Assembly: GCF_001625365.1 (NCBI RefSeq)
Contig: NZ_LJJF01000001.1
Coordinates: forward strand, 1,364,001-1,428,000
DNA from: Streptomyces sp. MJM8645
GTDB lineage: Bacteria; Actinomycetota; Actinomycetes; Streptomycetales; Streptomycetaceae
Direction of reading: 5' to 3'
Length of the DNA stretch: 64,000 nucleotides
Shown here: positions 58,007-64,000 of the stretch, piece after piece
Position numbering within the stretch: the first letter of the stretch is position 1
Layout of the letters: each line of letters starts with the position of its first letter
Program-made: the position numbers and the translations under genes
The notes under the pieces: generated by a model
The model's input: the letters and a program-made list of their open reading frames with translations, nothing else
The model's database searches: none
Told to the model about the DNA's origin: nothing

Positions 58007-58333
58007 GTGGCCGTGACCACCGCCGCCGACGAGTACCGCCTCGCGACGTTCCACTTCGAGTCCAAGGCCTACGCCGACGCCGCCCGCATGCTGGAGGGCG
58101 TGCTCGCCGAGGAGCCGGCCAACCTCTCGGTCCGGCTGCTGCTGGCCCGCAGCTACTACCACTCCGCCCAACTCGGGCGCGCCGAGGCCGAGTTGCTCCG
58201 GATCCTGGACACCGACCCGGCCGAGGACTACGCCCGACTGATGCTCGGCCGCACCCTGGAGCGCCAGGGCCGCGCCGAGGAGGCCCGCCCGCACCTGCGG
58301 CTGGCCGCGGCGATGACCGGCGAGAACCGCTAG
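58007..58333 (+). CDS. Tetratricopeptide repeat protein
   Basis: 108-residue protein made of about three TPR units (EYRLATFHFESKAYADAARM; LSVRLLLARSYYHSAQLGRA; YARLMLGRTLERQGRAEEAR). No membrane segment. GTG at 58007 has a GGAAGGAG site. Lies 50 bp after the NB-ARC/TPR gene on the same strand, so it is probably co-transcribed. A scaffolding or partner-binding role is likely from the fold alone. Confidence 0.82.
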   Translation: MAVTTAADEYRLATFHFESKAYADAARMLEGVLAEEPANLSVRLLLARSYYHSAQLGRAEAELLRILDTDPAEDYARLMLGRTLERQGRAEEARPHLRLAAAMTGENR

Positions 58334-58390
58334 GGGCTCTCTTTCGGATCACTCGGGCGCGCGACGCCGGCAGGCACCACCGGAAAAGGG

Positions 58391-58428
58391 GCGAGCCCCC
58401 GCCGCCTCGAAAGGCGACGGGGGCTCGC
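58391..58428. terminator. Bidirectional terminator, TPR gene / rpsD
   Basis: Long stem: GCGAGCCCCCG (58391-58401) pairs with CGGGGGCTCGC (58418-58428), extended inward with one bulge, loop CGAAA-like. Sits 31 bases past the rpsD stop. Confidence 0.8.
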
Positions 58429-58459
58429 TGAGGTACCGCAGATGCGGAACCGCCGCGGG

Positions 58460-59074
58460 TCAGCGCGAGTAGTACTCGACCACCAGCTGCTCGTCACAGA
58501 TCACCGGGACCTCCTTGCGCTGCGGCGCACGGTCCAGGCGGAAGGCCAGGGCCTTCAGGTTGACCTCGAGGTACTTCGGGGTCTGGCCCTCACCCGCGTA
58601 GCCACCCTCACGGGCGACCTGGAACGGGACCTTCTCCTTGCTGCGCTCGCGGACGGTCACCACGAAGCCCGGCTTCATCTGGTACGACGGCTTGTTGACC
58701 TTGCCACCGTTGACCTCGATGTGGCCGTGGACGACCATCTGGCGGGCCTGGTAGATGGTGCGGGCAATGCCCGAACGCAGCACCAGCGAGTCCAGACGGG
58801 TCTCCAGCTCGGCGACGAGCGCCTCACCGGTCTTGCCCTCGGCCTTCTTCGCGCGGTCGAACGCGCGCGCCATCTGCTTCTCGCTCAGGTCGTACTGGGC
58901 GCGCAGACGCTGCTTCTCGAGCAGACGGACCTTGTAGTCCGAGTTCTGCTTGCGACCACGGCCGTGCTGGCCGGGCGGGTACGGGCGGGCCTCGAAGTAC
59001 TTGACGGACTTCGGGGTCAGCGGCACGCCGAGCGCACGCGCGATCTTGACCTTGGGACGCTTCTGGTTCGCCAT
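58460..59074 (-). CDS. rpsD: Ribosomal protein uS4
   Basis: 204-residue S4, a primary 16S rRNA binder. The S4 RNA-binding domain has ETRLDSLVLRSGIARTIYQA and VVHGHIEVNGGKVNKPSYQM. The N-terminus, starting MANQKRPKVKIARALGVPLT, has no zinc cysteines, as usual for streptomycetes. ATG at 59074 follows AAGGAAGG. The gene stands alone, not in an S13-S11-rpoA operon, and has a long leader. Confidence 0.96.
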   Translation of the reverse strand: MANQKRPKVKIARALGVPLTPKSVKYFEARPYPPGQHGRGRKQNSDYKVRLLEKQRLRAQYDLSEKQMARAFDRAKKAEGKTGEALVAELETRLDSLVLRSGIARTIYQARQMVVHGHIEVNGGKVNKPSYQMKPGFVVTVRERSKEKVPFQVAREGGYAGEGQTPKYLEVNLKALAFRLDRAPQRKEVPVICDEQLVVEYYSR

Positions 59075-59376
59075 GAACCAAACCTTCCTTGCTTACGAAT
59101 ACGGCTTCACCAGGTGTTGACGGAGGTCGCATCTCGCGACCCGGAGACAACCCATCGCCGAGGCGATGCGGTCAGCCGCTCTCCGGAGCCGGGCACAAAA
59201 GTGCTGGTCACACGGAACAGCCCGGAAATCCGGGCCGTCCGCGACACCGAAACGGTGCGCGACGCTCCTGGTGCGGGCCTCCCGGAGGAGACCTACGGCC
59301 GATGCCCCGCTGGTGCGGCCGGTCGGTGGAGTCTCCTCCGCCGCCGTCCCGGGGCATGGCACTTCGACCGATTGTA
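59075..59376 (-). promoter_or_regulatory. rpsD promoter and long structured leader
   Basis: On the minus strand TACAAT (59371-59376) is a strong -10, giving a leader of about 290 bases before rpsD. The leader holds several hairpins, e.g. GGCCCGGATTTCCGGGC (near 59225-59245) and GCGCACCGTTTCGGTGTCGC (near 59250-59270). No protein-coding frame is convincing. Such a leader suits autoregulation by S4, but no known motif was recognised. Confidence 0.5.
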
Positions 59377-59398
59377 CCGGGTGGTCGAGCGCCCCTTC

Positions 59399-60748
59399 TC
59401 ACTCACCCCTGAGCCGGCCCCGCGTCCACTCCACGACGTCCGCGTACCGGGCCTCGCCGCCGCGCCGGGTCGGCTGGTAGTAGTCCTTGCCGTGCACCGC
59501 GTCCGGCGCGTACTGCTGGGCCGCGATGCCCTCCGGCAGGTCGTGCGGGTACTGGTAGCCCTGGCCGTGGCCGAGCTTGCCCGCGCCGCCGTAGTGCGCG
59601 TCCCGCAGGTGCGGCGGCACCGCGCCCGCGAGCCCCTGCCGGACGTCCGCCAGCGCCGCGTCGATCGCCAGGTAGGCCGCGTTGGACTTGGGCGCCAGGG
59701 CCAGCGCGATCGCCGCCTGGGAGAGGATGATCCGCGCCTCCGGGAAGCCGATCAGGGCCACCGCCTGGGCCGCCGCGACCGCCGTCTGGAGCGCCGTCGG
59801 GTCGGCCAGGCCGACGTCCTCGCTGGCCGAGATCATCAGCCGGCGGGCGATGAACCGCGGGTCCTCCCCCGCCTCGATCATCCGGGCCAGGTAGTGCAGG
59901 GTGGCGTCCACGTCGCTGCCCCGGATCGACTTGATCAGCGCGCTCGCCACGTCGTAGTGCTGGTCGCCGTCCTTGTCGTAGCGCACCGCCGCCTGGTTGA
60001 CGGCCGTCTCCGTGGTGGCCAGCGTGATGCTCGCCTCGGCCTTCTCCAGCGCCGCCCCGGCCGCCGCCTCCAGCGTGGTGAGCGCCCGCCGGGCGTCACC
60101 GCCGGCGAGGCGCACCAGGTGGTCCTCGGACTCCGCCGTCAGCTCCAGCGCGCCCCCCAGGCCGCGCTCGTCGGCCACCGCGCGGCGCAGCAGGGCGCGG
60201 ACGTCCTCGTCGGTCAGCGACTCCAGGGTGAGCAGCAGCGAGCGGGACAGCAGCGGGGAGATCACCGAGAAGTACGGGTTCTCGGTGGTCGCCGCGATCA
60301 GGGTGACCCAGCGGTTCTCCACGGCCGGCAGCAGCGAGTCCTGCTGGGCCTTGGAGAAGCGGTGGATCTCGTCCAGGAACAGCACCGTCTCCCGGCCGGA
60401 CATGCCGACCGCCCGCCGGGCGCCGTCGATCACCGCCCGGACCTCCTTGACCCCGGCGGTGATCGCGGACAGCTCGACGAAGCGGCCTTCCACGGCCTGG
60501 CTGATCACGTGCGCCAGGGTGGTCTTGCCGGTGCCGGGCGGGCCCCAGAGGATCACCGAGCTGGTCGCCGCCGGCCCGCGCGAGCCCGAGACCAGCCGCC
60601 GCAGCGGCGACCCGGGCTTCAGCAGCTGCCGCTGCCCGGCCACCTCGTCCAGGGTGCGCGGGCGCATCCGTACGGCCAGCGGCGCCCGGCCGGGCTCCCT
60701 GCTCTGGCGTTCCTCGGCGGCGGCGGTGAAGAGGTCCGGTTCGTCCAC
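59399..60748 (-). CDS. rarA: Replication-associated recombination protein A (AAA ATPase)
   Basis: 449-residue RarA/MgsA, a clamp-loader-like ATPase at stalled forks. Walker [21 protein letters not shown], Walker [17 protein letters not shown], sensor 1 TTENPYFSV and the [20 protein letters not shown] segment are typical. C-terminal lid and tetramer domains are full length (ending [15 protein letters not shown]). GTG start at 60748. The rpsD promoter begins just after its stop. Confidence 0.94.
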   Translation of the reverse strand: MDEPDLFTAAAEERQSREPGRAPLAVRMRPRTLDEVAGQRQLLKPGSPLRRLVSGSRGPAATSSVILWGPPGTGKTTLAHVISQAVEGRFVELSAITAGVKEVRAVIDGARRAVGMSGRETVLFLDEIHRFSKAQQDSLLPAVENRWVTLIAATTENPYFSVISPLLSRSLLLTLESLTDEDVRALLRRAVADERGLGGALELTAESEDHLVRLAGGDARRALTTLEAAAGAALEKAEASITLATTETAVNQAAVRYDKDGDQHYDVASALIKSIRGSDVDATLHYLARMIEAGEDPRFIARRLMISASEDVGLADPTALQTAVAAAQAVALIGFPEARIILSQAAIALALAPKSNAAYLAIDAALADVRQGLAGAVPPHLRDAHYGGAGKLGHGQGYQYPHDLPEGIAAQQYAPDAVHGKDYYQPTRRGGEARYADVVEWTRGRLRGE

Positions 60749-60806
60749 ACCGGAAGCCTATGCGAGGCCGCCGACACACCCGCCGGAGCAGCCGGCCCCA
60801 TCGCGC

Positions 60807-61640
60807 CTACGCCCTGTCCCGCCGATCGAGGCGGGCCGCGTGGTCCGGGACGTACTTCTGCAGGTCGCGCGGGGGCCGCTGGTAGCCGCGCGGGGCCGGG
60901 CGGGGCGGCAGGTCGATCTGCGGGGCGGTGATCTCGCGGTACGGCACGGTGGAGAGCAGGTGGGCGATCATGTTGATCCGGGCCCGCCGCTTGTCGTCGC
61001 TCTCCACCACGTGCCAGGGCGAGTCCGGGGTGTCGGTGTAGACGAACATCTCGTCCTTGGCCCGCGAGTAGTCCTCCCACCGGGTGATCGACTCGACGTC
61101 CATCGGGGAGAGCTTCCAGCGCTTCATCGGATCCTCCAGCCGGTCCCGGAAGCGCCGTTCCTGCTCGGTGTCGCTCACCGAGAACCAGTACTTGCGCAGC
61201 AGGATGCCCGACTCGATCAGCATCCGCTCGAAGGTCGGGCACTGGTGCAGGAACTGCCAGTACTGCTCGTCCGTGCAGAAGCCCATGACCCGCTCGACAC
61301 CGGCCCGGTTGTACCAGCTGCGGTCGAACAGCACGATCTCCCCGGCGGCCGGCAGCTGCTCGACGTACCGCTGGAAGTACCACTGGGTCTTCTGCCGCTC
61401 GGTCGGGGTCGGCAGCGCCGCGACCCGGGCGATGCGCGGGTTCAGGTACTCCGTCACCCGCTTGATCGCGCCGCCCTTGCCGGCGGCGTCGCGCCCCTCG
61501 AAGACCACCACCAGCCGGGCGCCCTCGACCCGCACCCACTCCTGCAGCTTCACCAGTTCCTGCTGGAGCCGCAGCAGTTCCCGCTCGTACGGCTTCCTCG
61601 CGAGTCGTTCCGGCTTCGCGGTCCGCTGCTCCTCGGCCAC
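60807..61640 (-). CDS. ppk2: Polyphosphate kinase 2
   Basis: 277-residue PPK2-family kinase, which uses polyphosphate to phosphorylate nucleotides (or the reverse). Walker A FEGRDAAGKGGAIKRVTEYL, Walker B LFDRSWYNRAGVERVMGFC and the lid arginines in QERRFRDRLEDPMKRWKLS are intact. Class cannot be told with certainty; single-domain length suits class I. GTG at 61640 with GGAGG seven bases upstream; an earlier GTG at 61679 is less well placed. Divergent from the LysR gene. Confidence 0.93.
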   Translation of the reverse strand: MAEEQRTAKPERLARKPYERELLRLQQELVKLQEWVRVEGARLVVVFEGRDAAGKGGAIKRVTEYLNPRIARVAALPTPTERQKTQWYFQRYVEQLPAAGEIVLFDRSWYNRAGVERVMGFCTDEQYWQFLHQCPTFERMLIESGILLRKYWFSVSDTEQERRFRDRLEDPMKRWKLSPMDVESITRWEDYSRAKDEMFVYTDTPDSPWHVVESDDKRRARINMIAHLLSTVPYREITAPQIDLPPRPAPRGYQRPPRDLQKYVPDHAARLDRRDRA

Positions 61641-61849
61641 CTGGGGTCCTCCGTCCGGCTGCTGCTGATGAGCACTCACCGTAGGCGCTGGAGGCCGCCT
61701 CCGCAGGTCGGCGGACGGATGGGCGGCAGCGGCGGCCCCCTGAACCGCCGCTGCCGCGCTCCCCCGTCCGGTCGGCGCGAACGCCGAACGATCAACCTTG
61801 GCCCACACCTGCCGGACGGGTCCAATATCCGGTTCCATAACCTTGGGGC

Positions 61850-62824
61850 ATGGATGTCGACACCCGCCTGCTGCGCAGCTTCGCCGCGGTCTGCGAGGAG
61901 GGGCAGCTGACCGCTGCCGCGGCCCGGCTGTTCGTCTCCCAGCCGACGCTCACCAAGCAGATCCGCCAGCTGGAGTCGCTGCTCGGGGTCGAGCTGTTCG
62001 AGCGGTCGCGGCGCGGCATGGCGCCCACCCCGGCCGGGCGGGCGCTGGCGGACTACGCCGGGGCGATGCTGGCCGGCTGGGAGGACGCGCTGCGGGCCAC
62101 CCGGGCGGCCGCCGCCGAGCAGGGCTCGGTGCTGCGGGTGGGGTTCGAGGGCGGCATCATCAACCTGATGACCCGCAGCACCGTCGCCGACTTCGCCCGG
62201 CGGATGCCCGGCTGGCAGGTGGAGCTGCGGCAGAACAACTGGTTCGACCCGACCTCGGGCCTGGCCACCGGCGAGATCGACCTGACGCTCTGGCACGGCC
62301 CGGCGTGGCTGGTCGAGCACTACAACGTCGCCGTGCTCGGCGAGGAGGCGCGGGTCGTGGCGCTGCCGGCCGGGCACCGGCTGGCGGACCGGGCCGAGCT
62401 GTCCGTCGAGGATCTGCTGGACGAGCCGTTCGTGGCGATACCGCACGAGGCCGGGCACTGGCGCGAGTACTGGCTGGCGGGCCGGGAGCGGGGCGGGCGT
62501 CCGGTGCGGATCGGCGCGGTGGCGCACAACACCGACGAGTGGCTGGCCGCGGTGGTGTGCGGTCAGGGCGTCGGCTTCGCACCGGAGACGATGAGCCGGC
62601 TGGCCGTACGGGATGACGTCGCGTACCGGCCGGTGCGGGGGCTCAGCCCGAGCCGGGTCGGGCTGTACTGGCCGAAGGACCGCGAACTCACGCCGGCGAT
62701 GGCCGCGTTCGTGCGCAGCTGCCGGGTCACGGTCCCCTTCGGCCGGCTGGGAAGGTCGGGTGGGACGGAGCCCCTGGTGAAAACGGAGCCCCGGGTGGGC
62801 ACGCGGTCGGTGGAACCGACCTGA
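61850..62824 (+). CDS. LysR family transcriptional regulator
   Basis: 324-residue LTTR. The N-terminal winged HTH spans residues 5-62 (FAAVCEEGQLTAAAARLFVS, QPTLTKQIRQLESLLGVELF). A co-inducer-binding domain follows from about residue 95 (VLRVGFEGGIINLMTRSTVA). The tail after residue 300 is hydrophilic. The divergent ppk2 promoter region (209 bp) contains GGTT-N4-AACC (61834-61845) and a direct repeat AACCTTGG, possible LysR sites. The ligand is unknown. Converges with the GNAT gene. Confidence 0.9.
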   Translation: MDVDTRLLRSFAAVCEEGQLTAAAARLFVSQPTLTKQIRQLESLLGVELFERSRRGMAPTPAGRALADYAGAMLAGWEDALRATRAAAAEQGSVLRVGFEGGIINLMTRSTVADFARRMPGWQVELRQNNWFDPTSGLATGEIDLTLWHGPAWLVEHYNVAVLGEEARVVALPAGHRLADRAELSVEDLLDEPFVAIPHEAGHWREYWLAGRERGGRPVRIGAVAHNTDEWLAAVVCGQGVGFAPETMSRLAVRDDVAYRPVRGLSPSRVGLYWPKDRELTPAMAAFVRSCRVTVPFGRLGRSGGTEPLVKTEPRVGTRSVEPT

Positions 62825-62828
62825 CGGT

Positions 62829-63338
62829 CTACACCGCCACGAAGGCCTCGGGGTAGCGGCAGAGCCCGCGCGGAGCGCCGTCGTACGCGGGCAGCGGCAG
62901 CGCCTGGAAGTAGGCGTCCGGCACCTCGAACGGCCCGCTGATCTCGTGCCGTCCGGCCGCGCTGAAGCCGAACCGCCCGTAGTACTCCGGGTCGCCGAGG
63001 ACGACCACGAGCTTCTCCCCCGCCTTCTCGGCCGCCGACAGCGCGGCCCGGACGACGAGTTCGCCGACGCCCTTGCGCTGCCACTCCGGCGCGACGGCGA
63101 CCGGCGCGAGCGCGAGGCCCGCGCCGTCCTCGCCGACCCGCAGCCGGGTCAGCAGCGCGTGCCCGATCACCAGCCCGGCCTCGTCGACCGCGACCAGCGA
63201 CAGCTCGGGCAGCCAGGCCGGATCGCGGCGCAGCGCGTCGACCAGGTCCGCCTCGTCCGGGCCGGGGAACGCGGCCATGTGGACGCGTCTGGTCGCCGGG
63301 ACGTCATCCGGACACTCGACTCTTGTGATCACCTGCAT
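62829..63338 (-). CDS. GNAT family N-acetyltransferase (YhbS-like), second copy
   Basis: 169-residue acetyltransferase of the same type as the gene at 9149-9694. Shared sequence includes the EADLVDALR opening, GHALLTR, LAPVAVAPEWQRKGVGELVV with the acetyl-CoA loop, and VVVLGDPEYYGRFGFSAAGR. Soluble, substrate unknown. Start at 63338 with a GGAGG site just upstream. Only four bases separate its stop from the convergent LysR gene. Confidence 0.86.
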   Translation of the reverse strand: MQVITRVECPDDVPATRRVHMAAFPGPDEADLVDALRRDPAWLPELSLVAVDEAGLVIGHALLTRLRVGEDGAGLALAPVAVAPEWQRKGVGELVVRAALSAAEKAGEKLVVVLGDPEYYGRFGFSAAGRHEISGPFEVPDAYFQALPLPAYDGAPRGLCRYPEAFVAV

Positions 63339-63374
63339 GAGTCAACCCTCCTTGTGTCACACGTCATTGTGGAC

Positions 63375-63408
63375 CGGCCCCGGACGGTGGGTGGACCGTC
63401 CGGGGCCG
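63375..63408 (-). terminator. aspS terminator hairpin
   Basis: Perfect 14-bp stem CGGCCCCGGACGGT (63375-63388) with ACCGTCCGGGGCCG (63395-63408), 6-base loop, 22 bases past the aspS stop. Confidence 0.8.
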
Positions 63409-63430
63409 TTGAAGGTTAGCGGATCCGGTG

Positions 63431-64000
63431 TCAGGCGTCGGACTTCGCGGCGTCCTCGCGCAGCTTCGGCTTGGCGTCCACGCCGGCCTCCCGGCGCTGG
63501 GCCGGGGTGATCGGGGTCGGGGCGCCGGTCAGCGGGTCACCGCCGGTGGACGTCTTCGGGAAGGCGATGACGTCGCGGATGGTGTCGTACCCGCCGAGCA
63601 GGGTGACGATGCGGTCGAGGCCGAAGGCGACGCCACCGTGCGGCGGCGGGCCGTAGTTGAAGGCGTCCAGCAGGAAGCCGAACTGCGAGGCCGCCTCCTC
63701 CTCGGAGAGGCCGATCGCGTCGAACGCCCGCTTCTGCACGTCGCGCTGGTGGATACGGATCGAACCGCCGCCCAGCTCCGAGCCGTTGAGGACCAGGTCG
63801 TAGGCGTTGGACAGCGCCGAGCCCGGGTCGGTGTCGAAGGTGGCGAGCGACTCGGCGGTCGGGGCGGTGAACGGGTGGTGCACCGCGTGCCAGCCCTGGA
63901 ACTCGCCCTTGTCGTCCTCGATCGGCTCGAACATCGGGAAGTCGACGACCCAGAGGAAGGCCCACTGCGACGCGTCGATCAGCTCGCAGCGGCGGCCGAT
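63431..64000 (-). CDS. aspS: Aspartyl-tRNA synthetase, C-terminal part (window edge)
   Basis: The 3' 190 codons of a class II AspRS, running off the window end. Seen: the segment [43 protein letters not shown] (class II motif 2-3 region), and motif 3 [20 protein letters not shown] with the ATP-binding Arg. The tail after residue [16 protein letters not shown] is a hydrophilic extension normal for actinobacteria. The N-terminal anticodon-binding domain lies outside the window. Confidence 0.95.
   Translation of the reverse strand: MGRRCELIDASQWAFLWVVDFPMFEPIEDDKGEFQGWHAVHHPFTAPTAESLATFDTDPGSALSNAYDLVLNGSELGGGSIRIHQRDVQKRAFDAIGLSEEEAASQFGFLLDAFNYGPPPHGGVAFGLDRIVTLLGGYDTIRDVIAFPKTSTGGDPLTGAPTPITPAQRREAGVDAKPKLREDAAKSDA

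Noticed and set aside
61793..61849. Firm LysR box in the ppk2/LysR gap
   Set aside because: GGTT-N4-AACC and repeated AACCTTGG are present, but a clear T-N11-A site with dyad symmetry was not found, so it is only mentioned in the LysR entry.

Overview
The window is high-GC chromosomal DNA of the Streptomycetaceae (Streptomyces or Kitasatospora). The evidence is third-position GC bias throughout, a BldD developmental regulator with its c-di-GMP signature, an sIHF protein, and the actinobacterial order sIHF-gmk-rpoZ-coaBC-metK-priA-def-fmt-rsmB next to carAB/pyr, nusB-efp, aro, alaS, rpsD and aspS. Most genes lie on the minus strand.

Region by region. (1) 1-11 kb is lineage-specific: a decayed IS5-type transposase at the edge, a DUF3885-like protein, a serine beta-lactamase/esterase, two alpha/beta hydrolases, a divergent pair made of a membrane PQQ-propeller protein and a cytosolic Ser/Thr kinase with a coiled-coil tail, DUF6204, a MarR regulator with an unusual inverted repeat over its ribosome binding site, a GNAT enzyme and a TusA-like protein. 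(2) 11-21.4 kb is housekeeping: rsmB, fmt, def, a small helix-turn-helix protein with an 11-unit pentad tail, priA (no helicase motifs), metK, coaBC, rpoZ, gmk, sIHF. (3) 21.7-31.9 kb is the pyrimidine operon pyrR-pyrB-pyrC-(membrane protein)-carA-carB-pyrD-pyrF, with a PyrR-type RNA hairpin touching the pyrR Shine-Dalgarno. (4) 32.2-37.1 kb holds bldD, two less-known genes, nusB, efp and an M24 peptidase homologue that has lost three of five metal ligands. (5) 37.2-43.5 kb is a metal-homeostasis block: five zinc-free ribosomal protein paralogues plus a COG0523 protein around a Zur-like operator, then a Ni/Co transporter behind a cobalamin riboswitch with a divergent ArsR regulator, then a Nei/Fpg glycosylase and a P-loop protein. 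(6) 43.6-55.5 kb holds aroQ-aroB-aroK-aroC, aroE, two tandem MltG transglycosylases (one with a 200-residue Gln/Pro/Gly-rich tail), ruvX, alaS and two small membrane-associated proteins. (7) 55.7-64 kb holds an NB-ARC/TPR protein lacking a DNA-binding domain, a TPR protein, rpsD with a roughly 290-nt leader, rarA, ppk2, a LysR regulator, a second GNAT enzyme and the 3' part of aspS.

No CRISPR array, phage gene, tRNA or rRNA was seen. No wholly new multi-gene system is obvious. The strongest leads are the MarR inverted repeat, the kinase/propeller pair, the pentad-repeat HTH protein, the M24 pseudoenzyme, the metal block with layered regulation, and the long rpsD leader. All calls come from reading the sequence; no database search was run.
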